A stretch of DNA of 64,000 nt from Gerris lacustris (lineage: Eukaryota; Arthropoda; Insecta; Hemiptera; Gerridae): NCBI GenBank assembly GCA_951217055.1, contig OX578280.1:46999882-47063881 (forward strand), given 5' to 3'. Positions 48,053-62,000 of this stretch are shown here, in pieces. Each line of letters opens with the position of its first letter. The first letter of the stretch is position 1. The translations under genes were made by a program, and so were the position numbers. The notes beneath the pieces are model-generated. The model saw only the letters and a program-made list of their open reading frames with translations, made no database searches and was not told where the DNA came from.

Positions 48053-51000
48053 TGAACACCTAATTAAAGATTTACACATATTGAGGAATTAATTTGGATT
48101 TAAATCTATATGGAGAGATAACAATCATTCCTACACTATAAACGCTCAGTCAAACAGGAGGCAGGCTGCCCACAGTATTAGATAGGATTGCTTCATCTTG
48201 GTTAAAAATCTTCTTTTTTTTTTTTTTAACAGGGCAACAGTCAAAAATATGGCAGGCGAACAAGAAAGATTAATTTAATGCCTCTCCTTTGTCCCGATGG
48301 GACTCCACCACTTATTTGGGAATTTACTCTTTATTTTATTTATTTTGTGAACCCATTTCCTCCTTTTTCTTGTTTTCTTCAAAGCAAAAAAGTGTAAAAA
48401 TTCTTGGTCAGAACTTTATAGGGTAATACGTAAAATAAGGGAAAACTACAATACAGTAGAAGGGGTTAAATTTCCCTCCTCACTGTTTGACATTCACAGC
48501 CCAGAGCAGAATATGATAACTTTTTTTCTTCTTTATCACTGCTCAGTTTACTAACAAAAATTTGCTATTTTTAATATGATACAGTTCTCTTCTAAACTTG
48601 GAAGGGCAAAATATTTCAAATTTCAAAAGAACAAAAAAGGAAGTAATAATAAAAACAATTTTAAACCAACAAACAAACATTTAATTGTTCCAATCCACCA
48701 TCATAATAATAAAAAATGTAAATGAAAAGAAAAAAAATCTTTCAGATTACAAACAAAAAGTATTTATCTTAGAAGTCTGCTATTTAAAGAATAATCTATA
48801 TAAATAAATACAAAATTATAGGTGCACAAAAAAAAAACAATTTTAACGAGGCCTTTTAAACAGCTAGTTCATCTATGGTTTCCCTTCTTTTATTAATATA
48901 ATTCATTACAAAGTAATATAAAAAAAATCTATAAATATTTAAATATGAGGTAAAATTACCCCTAAAAAATGACTTTTAGAGTCAAATAATTCCAAATAGT
49001 TTTTTTATACTTATACACACTCCTCTAATAAAAGCATTAAAATGCCTATTCAGAAGAAATGAATAGGATATTTTAATACTTTTAAAAGGGAAGTATAGAT
49101 TTGGGTCTGATATTTATTAGTTATTTACCTGCTTATAAAATAGGTAAAAATTAATAAGTACTCTTATTACAATATCAAGAAGTATGAAGAAATATTTAAT
49201 ATCCGGAAGTAAATCATAAATATTATTAGGTCAAACAGAGACCAATTTATCATTTGAATATTTGTGTAATAAACTTAAGCGCATCTTCCATATTAGAATG
49301 TGTGTAAAAACAATTCCATTTTTTGCTCGATTTTGCTAGACTATAACAAACCATAGTGTACCAAAAGTGGTCAACTTCTAAAAGATGAAGTAACTTCTAA
49401 AAGAAGAGTCTGGGTAGGAATTGAATTGATTTTAAGGTAAAATATCACCTTCTCCCTGTAATATACAGGGATATATGTAGGCATTTTACATATTTGTAAA
49501 GTTTATGAAAGAATTCTTTTCCAGATATTAGGAGAAATCTTAAGGTGGAGGAGCTCAAGTTATGGATAGCAAGATATCCTCTCCAATGCCAATAAAAGGA
49601 GATTTTAAAGGATGACAAAAAATTATCTAAAGTTTAGTTAACTTGTAAAACCTGTCCTACCCTACTAATAAATACTGTTATATTTATCAACCTGATACAA
49701 CCGATTAAGTGGTTTATAAACTTCGGTTGTTAAAGAACTTATTCTTTATCAATCAAAATTAAGAGTAAACTTGATAAAAAAAAAACTTGATTAGCATATG
49801 TCAAATTTCAAATAAACTTACTAACCACACATTGATAAAGTTATAACAAAACTAGATAACATTAATCGGTCTATGTTATAGTTCACCGACTAAATAAAAT
49901 ATAATATATAATATAAAAAAAATAAAATTTAAAAAAGTATAAAACAAATATTTTTTTTTTATATATATTAATAAATTATAGGAATTCATTTTAGAAATCT
50001 ACTAATAAGAGTGATATTAAAAAAAATAAGGATTTCTTTTTTCCAGAAATTGATAAGATAATTATTTGTAGAGAAAAAAAAATACTACAAGTTATCTTAG
50101 ATCTTTTTTTTATAAAAATGGGTAAATCCAACTTATTCAAATTTTTGGAAAAAGATATTTAACATGTTTGATAAAGAAATTAAATCTTATTATCAAATAA
50201 TTTTGAGATTATGTAGAAGTATTACAGTACATTTTGCAACTAAACTTGCCAATTAAAACCAGAAAATGTTTAGTGAATTTTATAAAAAAAAAAATCGTTT
50301 TAGGATATCCCCTATATTGAAAATAATACAAATAACAATTAATTGTATAAGTTAAAAAAATAATAACAATATATTAAAATAATGATAAATAAAAAATAAC
50401 AAATGTAATAAACAAAATTAATTTAATAGTTAAGTCTGTTTTTTGTTTTTTTCCCCTCAATATTTTTCTCCACATTTCAGTGCATGAATAATTAAAAAAT
50501 CTGCTAAGGTCTACACTTCAAGAATACACATACTTCATCAAAGAGACCAGGTATAGTAAACATTTCAAATGAAAATATTACGGACGGACGAAAAATAATA
50601 AATAAAATAAAAAAAAACAACATATTATTGATCTTTAAAATCTTAGAAGAGGATAAAGCATACTTAATAAATATTAATCTAATTATTTTAGAAATTTATG
50701 ACAACATTGAATTAAACATTCACAGCTTATATTTTAAATTAAAAGACTACGGAGAATATTTTCAGAATTTAATTTGTTCAAACAGTAAAATGGAAGACAT
50801 TTAATAACAAATAATATAAATATGTCACATTAACCGTTTTTCCCTTTTAGCCACTCTAAGGTTGTAAGTTTACTTAAAAATCTTCAAGTTAATTTTAATC
50901 GATTTTCTCAGCTAGCTTAATTCAAATTGTCCTGTTTTGTGAAATAAAGTAATAACGTAAAAGAATTTAGACATACTTAAACAAACCTCCTATGCATATG

Positions 51001-52350
51001 TGAGATGTGTGTTATTTTCAACTCCATTTCAACCCTCATTAAGATTCTTGATCGAGCCAATTTCTTTTAATAAATAATTAATTAAACTATACATTTTCTA
51101 ATATAATTCATTAAACAATGAAAATGTTAAGGCCAGTTTACCCCCTCATTTTTAAAAACAGGTGTTTAATTTCCCAGGGCATTCCTGATACCTATTATTA
51201 GTTTAACTCTGCCCGCTATTATTGTATCACCCCTTTGAGAGTTGAATCTGATATCTCAGTGTTTTAACATTAAGTAAAGTTTTATACGAGCCAAACAAAA
51301 AGTTAAATTTATTGAATAATTTCAAGTTGGTTATTTCAACCAAGAATAATTGATGGAACACACTCATGCTTAATAATAAAACTTAATAAGTTTAATCTTC
51401 ATAGTTAATCAGTCGATCAAACTAAATTGACTTATTTTAAGTCTGTCAGCTGCTAAGTTTAGAGATTTCACGAAGTTCTAGGGTGTTCCTCTAATTTTCA
51501 CAACACAACTGGAGTATGACCTTTTACTAAGTGTATTAGTGTGTGTGTGTATCAGTGGTATCCAGTTAAATTAACACTTTCATTAGCTCACATTATGAAC
51601 GCTGATAACAAATAATTTTAGTTAATCTCTGTGACGAAACAGCTTGCAAGGGGCCAGCGCTTGTTTACCAGATGGCTCTTTTTAGTGAGGGGTGTCCCAT
51701 CAACTCTAACTCATGGCCTCGTAATCAATCTAGTTTATGAGACCATGTACCTAATACTATAAGTAAGAAGTTGTGACCAAATCCACCCAAAGATACAGCT
51801 TTACATAATTACAAGATCAAAAAAGAAAATGGCAAGATCTAAAACTTAACATTAAACTCAAGATCTTGTCATAGATTATTACTTTTGATCAAAAAAATAT
51901 TACCACCATCAATTTCTGGTAACATCACAACACACAAACAAAAGTAAAAATAGAAAAATTGCAATAGATAAAAAAAATTGCAAAACTAAATAAGTAATCC
52001 CAAACAATTTTTTTATAGATTTATTTTTTTTTTTTACAAAATTCAAGGCCTCCAAAAAAAAAAAAATTCATAACTCTAACAAACAAATAAATAAGCCAAT
52101 GAGATCACTCTCTCTTATCAATATAGAAGGTGTGTATATTTTAAAAAAGCTTTAACTCTGACAAAGTTGTAAATAATAAAAATATTTACTCTCTGATACA
52201 AAAAAAAAACAACAAAGAACAATTTTTCGAGAAAGTTGACATTAATGGTAATCCATGTTTAAAGATTCAAATCTATATAATTATAAAAGAGAAAGGAAGC
52301 AAGACAGAACCCCAGTAAAGAAGATTCCTAGCAGGATTAAAGAGATGGAT
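47700..52350. other. Intergenic region between convergent CCAP and STT3B
   Basis: AT-rich, with a 28-base-scale A run near 48025-48052 and many A/T tracts. No gene. Near 51635-51790 (cttgcaaggggccagc, ggggtgtcccatcaa) there is a stretch loosely like the repeats at 19330 and 25795. Part may be STT3B 3' UTR. Confidence 0.45.
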
Positions 52351-52353
52351 TGG

Positions 52354-52581
52354 TACTTCTTTAGATTGTTACTCTCCAATGATTTTTTAGAATATAAATG
52401 ACTTTGACTAAAAAACTATTAAGACAAAGGGATGATTAGTCCAATGTACTTTGGGACAAAGAATATCACACTTCTGTTTTGACAAGGGGAGTAACAGTCT
52501 AAAGAAGAACATTCCATACACCTTCATTAGATTGTTAATCCCCTCTGTATTTATAAAGGGGAGTAACAATCTAAAGAAGTG
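52354..52581. repeat. Nested palindrome, MITE-like, near the STT3B 3' end
   Basis: Outer inverted repeats (ACTTCTTTAGATTGTTACTC at 52355 and its complement ending 52580) match perfectly over about 20 bases. A second inverted pair lies inside (ggagtaacagtctaaagaag near 52486 and attagattgttaatccc near 52523). Confidence 0.7.
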
Positions 52582-52931
52582 CCGATGAATTGATATCTAT
52601 ATATCCTCTTCTCTTTAATAATTTTAAGTAGAACAATTATTAATCTTATTCTCATTAAAAAAATAAATAAAATAATGATAACATTAAAACAAGACGTCAC
52701 AGACTACTGTACTTATTTCAACGCACAGTTTATCTAATGGTGGTATTATTGCACTAAGACTGTACAGATGATTTTGATAGATTGTGTCCAAAATTATATT
52801 TATAATTTAATTTTTGTCTTTACTCCTGGCCTCTGCTCCTTGCTCTATGTTTGATTGTGTTTTTATTTATTTTTCCCCCCGTGTGAAGTGAGCAGCGATT
52901 TATTTGTTGTTATTATTTTTATTTTATTTTT

Positions 52932-53009
52932 TTACGCAGATGCTGTTACTTTCTTCCCTTTAATCACAGCTGGTTTGCCTTTGATAAAACCTTTCTTCCT
53001 TTTTGATGT
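52932..53009 (-). CDS. Stt3B: STT3B last coding exon (basic tail and stop)
   Basis: Reads [25 protein letters not shown] and stop at 52932-52934. The very basic C-terminus is characteristic of STT3B. Possible AATAAA signals on the minus strand follow within 70 bases (for example 52862-52867). Confidence 0.93.
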   Translation of the reverse strand, partial: TSKRKKGFIKGKPAVIKGKKVTASA

Positions 53010-56000
53010 CTAAAACAAAAAAAAAAAAATAATAATAATTACTATCATTCTAAAAATATAAGAATGAATATTAAAATACAATATCTTTCTATATTATTAA
53101 AAAGTTTTGTTAACAAACAAGTTTAGTGAGTAAGAAAGAGTAGGATAAATACTTTAACGGTGTCTTAAACAAGGTAAGGATATCCCAAATTCACCCCCCA
53201 TGCCTCCAAAAAAGGGGGAACTATGTAAGGAAATAGAACAGTTGAACATGGGTTTCTTACATCCAATCAGACTGTCATGCCAGCAAGAGTCTCAGTGCCT
53301 CATACCTTTATTTGAAGGGGTACACACCGCACAATGCAAGTATGCAGTATCATTGCAAAATAAACTCCTTAAGCCTATTTGTAACATGTTCACTTCCATG
53401 TGAGCATTTTGCATCAACATTTTGAGCTATTATCGCTGCGTTAGATAATAAGTGAATTTAAAAGTAGTATGAAGGGTAAAATACACTAATTTATTATACA
53501 TTACATACGACTGAGAATTTATTTATTTATTTTTATTTATTTATTAACAGTGGTTGCATATTAACATTAAGCTTCACTTAGTCAATCATATATACATTAA
53601 AAGTAACAATAATACATTAAAAGTAACAATAATACATTAAAAGTAACAATAATACATTAAAAAGTAACAATAATAACAATAAAAAGAAAATACAAAGTTC
53701 ACTATAGGCATAAAGTAAAGAGATACATTCAAAAACTATCCTCTAAAAATTTGATGGGAGAGATTCTAAGAAACAACCTGGTTGTCCAACGCAGTTCCGG
53801 GACATTTCTACTTAAAAAGTACTTACAGGGCAAGCATAAGATAAAAGAATGTATAGGTATGCATTCTTTTATCTTCTGCTTACCTTTTTTCTTTTTTGGA
53901 GCCCAAAAGTTATATGGATTTACTTAAGTTTCTTTTTGAAACTTGATTATTCGGAATAGATTGATTATCGGGGTTTTTAGATTAAGATTTCGTGGGATCC
54001 ATTTTAATTTGTAAATTTCTCTAGAATTAAAATGGTTTTAATCTGTTTTTTGTTTTTTTTATATCAAAGTAAGTTTTCAGAAATATTAGAGTTTACCTTT
54101 TTTGAGATGTAGTTGCTGCTCGATTTGAGTTTCCTGTCAGCAAAAGCTAACCTAGGCCGGTTAAACTCTCCTTCCTTCTTTACTCTGTAACACCATAGAA
54201 ACAGTTATCAAATATAATATGTTTAGTGTTAACATATGATAAATATGTGTATAGAACCAAGTATAGTGATCACATATTATGATAATAAATAATATGTATG
54301 TAGTGATTAACAATTAACAGTGGAGTTAAAGAATACAGGTATTTGTTTGGCCAGTGACATTTTTATTTGCCTAGTTGGCCCAACCTTCTTGAATTTGAAA
54401 TCCAGTGCTCTCATTGGCTCCCCTCCACATTTTTTCGATTTTCCCGTGTTGTCAAAAGTTAATAGTAATTGTAAAAAGAGTATAGTATCTTGTATGAACC
54501 AATTATTAACAAAGTATACACAACAAAAACAAAACATTGCCAATAACTAATTTCAAACTCCTTCAAATAAATAAATCTACAAAAAAAGAAAAAAAAGCTA
54601 ACCTGTATATCCTGACAAGCCAGTGTTCTGTTGTGTAAGCCTCTTCGAGGTAAGTCAAATCAAAGTTCTTATTTCCTATGACAACATTACGAGTCCTGTC
54701 AAAACCAGCTGGGCCTCTATAGTCAAACTAAAAACACAAACAAATTAGTTTAAAACAGTTGTTGACTAGGTATTATAAAAAATAAAAAAATAAATAAAAA
54801 CATTTCCCAAAATCACTCAAAAGAAGTATCAATCTCAGGATATGTAAATCCCAAATTTTTAGAAAATCCATTGAGCTATTATCAGGAAAGATCTTCTGAT
54901 TCAAAATGCCACCCTAACCAAAAATAAACTTACTTTCCTTAGGTAGATATAATAAAATGAATTGATTTGTTATTAATCTTAATTTCATTGTAAAAAAATC
55001 CCATTTATTTATTTTTTAAACCATTGAAGGAATGTGTCCAGTTCAGGAATTTAGTCCAGATCTGTGGTGACCCATCCAAGTTGTGACCTTGCCCGATGCT
55101 GTTTAACTTTATTGATAGGAGAGCCAACTGCTCTCCTATATAAGCTGCCAAGGCCTCAATAATACAGTTGAGTCTCTGTAGTCCAACACTCCACCAGTCC
55201 GGCATGTCCAGTTATCCGGGACTGAGGGTGAGGATCCCCTCCCCTCTTGCCTAAGATAACTAAAAGAGGAGGAAACTGGGAAACACAGGGACACCAGGGT
55301 AAATAAAATCAATCCATTTGTTGTTGTTTGTTTCTTGTGGATCTACACTCATATCTCGTGTACAATAAACACTAGTTTTATTGTGTCCTGTTTCTTTTTA
55401 ATAATTTAATACTTATTTATTATCAAACATCCAGTAATCCGACAATTCTCTTTAATCAGAATATGTGTCGGCTTAGAGAGACAACTGTATTGCAAATATA
55501 ATTCAAAAATACAAGGTGTTCCTATAAGAATGTACCCATTCAGGCTGTACCATCTAAAATACCACTCACATGTGGTTTCAGATTTTTACCTACTGAAAGG
55601 GTAGGTTGTGGGTTACTAAGATCACTTAGAATAACTGTAGGTTCTCACAAATAACTGTAGCACTTCAAATTAGTTAGTTGAAATTGGTATTTTCTATTTG
55701 AATCACCATGTAGATTAACCTAAAAGTTCAATAAAATCAACCACAGAATTATGCAAATTTAAAGAAAGAACTATTTAAACATAAGTTAAATGCAATTCTG
55801 TAAAACTCTGAATAAAGGGTTAATTTATTTACCTTCCAAAGTAAAAAACTGTACATACTATTTTTTTTAACTATCTAATTGACAAAACTTTGGGCAAACA
55901 ACAAACAAAAATAAATGTGTATATATATATCTATAAAATATTGTTAAGCTGGTTACCTGTAGTTCTCCAAATCTGTAGTAGGAGAGTTTGTACATGAGAC

Positions 56001-59000
56001 AGTTTAGAAGAGTAGGAGAACCTTCAGCATCCACCCTGAACTCTCCTCTCTCGGTGAAGTAATCACTTTCCTACTCAAACAAACACAACACACAATATAT
56101 TAAATATTTAATTAATAATTAATTTAACCTAATTCTGTGTCATTATTGAGAAATTAATTAAAAATAACTGAGCCACTTGCAACCTGATACTCTAATTCAG
56201 TAGAAAATGAGTAGATCCATGAAAAAAAAATTGGTCTTCTCTATTCCCACCCACATCATCTTCCAGAATACCACTCACACTTCACTGACTGACTAGTCCA
56301 CCGATGAAAAGCACCAAAGAATTAACTTCTCTCCTGAACTCACTCTCATTACACTACACCAAAAACAAACGGCTTCTACCACTTCATTTGGTGAAAATCA
56401 TTGCTTAATTTTGCTCTTTATATTTCATAAACTACCGAAATAAAGTTATTAATACAACAATAAGGCTATTGTTTATAAAACTGACCCTGATGTCCTTGGG
56501 ATGTTCACCCTCAGCTATCCTAACCATCCATAAGAACTTGTTGATATCGTCACCTGAGTAGCCAATCATACCACCAAATATCACCAGAACGTAGTCAACA
56601 TCCAGTGACTTCATAATCTTATATGCTTCAGGCTCAGTAGATGACATCGCCTTACCAACCTATAACAAAGTAAATAAATGAAAATCAGAAATCATTTAGC
56701 AGATACTCCTGCAAATCCCCCTATAATATAAATTAAATAAATTTAATTTATTAAGAAATAAATTATTTATATAAATATAAAATGGTAAGAAGTTTTACAA
56801 AAATGAGTTAAATTTTTAATTTTATTTATGAAGAACTCTTTGAAAGGATTAAAAATAAAATGACAAATTTTAGCAAAGAGCAGTTGTTTACAGTACACAA
56901 TTCAATAATTACATTATTATTGTCATAAATAAGCATTTCCCAAATCACAAAATATTTTACAACTTGTTTCATAAATGTATTTGCTGTTGTCAATAATTGA
57001 CAAACACAAAGAGTTTAAACACTGTGTCGGTTATAATTTTCAATTGAACTGTTAATGCAGATTTTAAAATGAAGATATTTTAAAAATACTATATTTAAAG
57101 TATTTGAAATCTGATTTTTTATTTGTCTTTATTATTTAAAGTCTTTAGCAATAGTTTGTATGAATCTGTGTTTTTCGTAAATGTAATGCCGGATTGATTT
57201 AGTCACAGAAACACTTGCTAACCATTCTAAGCTTAAAATAATCCATGTGTATGAAAATTTAAGATTTGCATCCATATTGGTCTTTGCATTATGCACAAAA
57301 ATAAAACATATGAAAGAAAAAAAATATACACATTTGATAAGTCTAAAAAAGAAGTGAAAGAATAATTTATTACCAGGGCAATATGTGAATTGTTCCAAGT
57401 ATTATTATCCACTAGAGTTGTTCTGTTAGCCATGCCTGCTATCTGATATCCGTAATCCCACCACGACATTACTCTAGCATCCTGTTCAGTGTTCTGCCAC
57501 AACCAGTAGTAAGCCTCTCGGAAATCATCCAGGATTTGTCGTGATCTGCAATCAAGTACCAATACAATTGATTAATTATTGTAAAACAACTTGGAAACAC
57601 TGATTCCTAATTTTTAATTAAGTTATTAAAATATGATTTAAGTAAAGTTACCCGTCCTGAGAGTAGGAAGCCAATACGATGCTAGGGCTAGAGTAAGCGT
57701 TGCTTGTGACCCAGGTACAGTGAATAGCAAACATGAGGAGCATGGCTAGAGAACCAATTAACACAGCTGTCCTTATATTAGAACCAAGACCTTCAGTATC
57801 CCTCACTTGTTCATGCCTCATCTTCCTTAGCTTACCAGCCTGAAATCAAATATCACTTGCATGAAAAAACCATACAACAAAATAAAATTATTAATGATAA
57901 TTCATTCAGAGAAAATAAGTGAATAACTCCACAAAATTGTTTTGTTTAAATGTAAAAATGAAAATAATAACTACGGAGAGAAAAGATCACCTTATCATAA
58001 AGGGGTCTGGAATGATGTGAATCTGAGTCAAGATCAGTATCTGAGTCAGGGTTAGAGCTGATCTGGCCTGCATCCTCTTCCTTAAGGAATATCTCCAACA
58101 GACTGGAGAATGCAATTCCACTAAGTATACACACCACAGGAGTCAGTGTAAGCATTAACCTCACCATAACTCCGGCAAAATATACTGCGCTCACAGCATA
58201 CAGCACAACTAAACACAATAATAAATAATTAACAATTTGTCCAAAAAAAAATTAACACTAATGACGTCCATAAAGAAATAAATAAATAAGTCCCTTTCGT
58301 AAGCACTTCAAACTATTTAGCACTCCTGTTTTCCCTAGACTTGTAAATTATAGGGAAATAAGCAGAAATAATTATTAATACAATAGAATGCCATAGCACA
58401 TAAAACTAATTAATGATTTTAACAGGTTAAGTTTATTCCTCAAAAATGAAATGGAAACAAACTAAGTAATATTTGAAACTGATGTAAATCAATTGTAGTT
58501 TATCCCCATGATCAGAGAGGCTAATCAGAGTAGTAATAAATATATTTTTAATCAGAGTAGTTTTAAAATATAAAGCCAAGTATCCTTACTAAAATAGCAT
58601 AATTTACATTTATATCAACAAGGCCATCATTAGAGGCAAAGAAACAAACATTAAGAAGAAAATGTGTCCTCCTTGATTTCAAAAAAACTAAAGACTTACC
58701 GAAAACCCTCTCATCGTTGATGTTCTTAATGCAGTACCAAAGTCCAACAGGGAAAGTAGTCACAAGAATGTGGAGATCAAAGAAGAAGGAGAACCAAGTG
58801 GTAGGCTGATGCTCCGATACTGATGCAATGATCGGGATATGAATCTTAGCATAGCCTGTATCCCACAAAGAGTAAAACCTACACACAGTATCCGAAACAC
58901 ATTATAAAATAAACAACACAGGATAGATTAATTTATCAATAGTGTTCAAGATAATCCTAAATAATTTTTAAACATGGACTGTTAATGTACTCTTATAAAC

Positions 59001-62000
59001 ATGATCATTATACCTAGGAGAAAGTACAAAATATGTTTTTACTTAATATCCTTTTAATTTGAATGTAAGATCTTAGACGTAGCAAATCTAACTTTATTTT
59101 TCACATTTTGAAAACATTCATACTGAGTTTCAGAACTTAAAATAATTTATTTGAGGTTTTTATAAATAAAAAAAAAATTCTGAAGAATTAGCATACCTTC
59201 CACTCCATGGAGCAATGAAACCAGCATAAGTAAGGAAAGCCACCGCCAAAAATACAATAGATGCTACAATCAGGGTAGCCATTATAAACAGATACTTGAA
59301 ATCTGATTTAGTCAGCATAGACTGAATATACCGAATAGCTCCTACTGCTATCAGTAAGGCGAAAACACCTAAATAACAAATAAAACATAATTTAGTTAAT
59401 AACAAAATTAAAAAAAAAAAAATTGAAGCTGAACTGAAAATATTAAACTTAGTGGCTGATTTGGAAGATAGAATGCTCTACTTAAAACCCAGGTCAAAAC
59501 ACTGACACATCTAGTGAGTTCTAATTCGAAAGGGTTCTAATCCCCATCCTGTAATATCCATATGACATGTTGATCAGGATGTAAAAGAAACAGTAAAAAA
59601 AGCTTTTGTTAAAATTTAAACACTTCCAATAAATGGATACTTACAGCAGGTAGCACAAAAGCAACTATAGGTAACCCACTATCACTCCTACTATTCAAAA
59701 GATAAATAGTTATCCCAATTCTAATTTAAAAATTGTATGACCTTTGATGAATCGGTATGATATTTCCTCATAGAAGAAATTTGTAGAGAGTAGGAACGAA
59801 ATGAAATATTAAAACCTTGCATATTCCACTCTGAGATACCTCAAATTAATGTAGGGATCAAAATAATAGTGACAGACTGTCTCAGTAATACAGAACGTCA
59901 TAATAGAGTAACGTTAGATCCCATAAGCAATATAGTAATAAATATAATTTCAGATGGCTAGTAATTGTAATATTTAATTTGAGTTAACAACGTATAAAGA
60001 AAAAAGAAATAATAAAAACAAAAAATGTTTAACGCTTTCTCTGATGTGGTTACATATGCCTACTAATGTAGTCCTCCCACAGAACCACAAATGGCAGCAG
60101 ATTTAGCAAGAACACAATGATAACTAGGGCTCGGATTTGAGCATATTTGCATATTTTTTTCCTGAATAGTTCACATTGAAAGAAGCCGTTTGGTGGTATT
60201 TTCACCTCTCTAGGACCAACAGAATTTAAATTTATCGAGCATATAAATGCATAAAACCACTGTTTTCAGAAACGCATATAATTGCTTATTCTTGTGGTTT
60301 TTCGGGACCTGACCTTCACGAAAGCTCAGGCTGCAATTGAAATGAAGGACTTGATGCCATGCTTGACTTTCATAAAAGCCTACATGAGCGTCATTTCTGA
60401 GGTCATCCTAAAGTCACTCAATTGACAAAATTAAAGAGATTGAAGTTTCGTGTTTGACTGTAGCCTAAAAGGCTAACTGTAGTTATGTTGTGCAAAAGGT
60501 TAATGATTTAAGTTTTAATTAAAGAGGTTGAACTTTTTATTTTTTTCAATGTAGTTGTTTGGACAGATATCTTAAAGAATGATATCTCAGTAAATAAAAC
60601 ACAATGAGGACAAATATATTTATTGTCAAACCACAGAAATGAATAAACATAAATCTAATAAATTTAAGTTGATTAGTTTAATTTAAAACAAAAAAGCAAT
60701 AACAAATGTTTAATAGACTAGTTTTATAAAAATATTACTTGATTATTATCAGTTCGCTGATCAATTTTGATCTTTGATGTTTATTCACCATGATTAAGTT
60801 CCACATAATCTTTGTAGAGATAACTAAACCACAATAGCAGACATAAGCATATGTACAAGAGTAACCACATTTGGAAACACTATTTTGACAATGAAAGGGT
60901 AATTTTTACTCTTACCAATTTGCTTCAATAGAAAAAAAAAATAAAATAGACAATCGGTACACTATTTAAACAAAACAAAATACTAACCTGAAGCAGCCAT
61001 ATGCTCACTGGTCCTAATTGGCTGGAAACCAACGAACGGTATCTGCATGCTGAAGAGAAGACCAAGAATATAGAAAGTTGTATAACTAGTGAAAACACGG
61101 TTAGAGTAACGTCCAGCTATAAGAAGCACAAACACGTGCAGAGGGATCAGATTAATAATAAACACGTATCCTCCCCATGCTGATACCTGCAACAAGAAAA
61201 CATGTGTAAATAAATCATCAATATGAAATTAAGATATTTTTTAAAACATAAATCAGGACAGGGTTCAAAAACACAGCAACAATCCCTCATCTAGAGTTTT
61301 AGAATTTATGAAGGAAAAAATATAGATAGATACTTTCTAGTAAAGGAAATTTGTAGAGAGTAGGAACGAAATGGAATATTAAAACCTTGCATATTCCACT
61401 CTGAGATACCTCAAATTAATGTAGGGATCAGCATAATACTGACAAACTATCTGGATAAGACAGAACATCAGAATATAAATAGTTAGATCCCATGTATAAT
61501 ATTTGGCTCCTAAGCAATAATTGTTTACAACAATATTAATTATTAATATTTATGTAAAAGTAAGACAAATTCATATAAAATGTACATTAGTGTAATATAA
61601 AATCAAATAACGTAAAATATTCCTAAAACATTACTATAATCATAATAATTAATTCTCACCATGTAGAAGTATGAGAGGGCAGTCATCACAGACCAGAATA
61701 TAGATCCAGTCTTTACTGATTTCACCTGAACAATTAAACATCAATTAATAAGTCAATTTAAACACAAGAAGCATCACACAATTTAAGATTACTAATTAAG
61801 GAATACAAGTTTACATTAGTTTGTTAGCCACACAGATATGCTTAAGCATTTTCACACCTAATTAAGGCATACTTGGCTGCAAATGGGGTAGAGGTTGAAA
61901 GAGTTCCATCTAATATGGTGCATCCATGAAACAGCTACATAAATAAGTTAAATTAGTATTAAAGGCAGAGCCAAACTCATTAAAGGCCAAAATTGCACCT

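Noticed and set aside
54307..54550. Overlapping frames on both strands between two STT3B exons
   Set aside because: They lie in an STT3B intron; no conservation with STT3 and no splice signals linking them.
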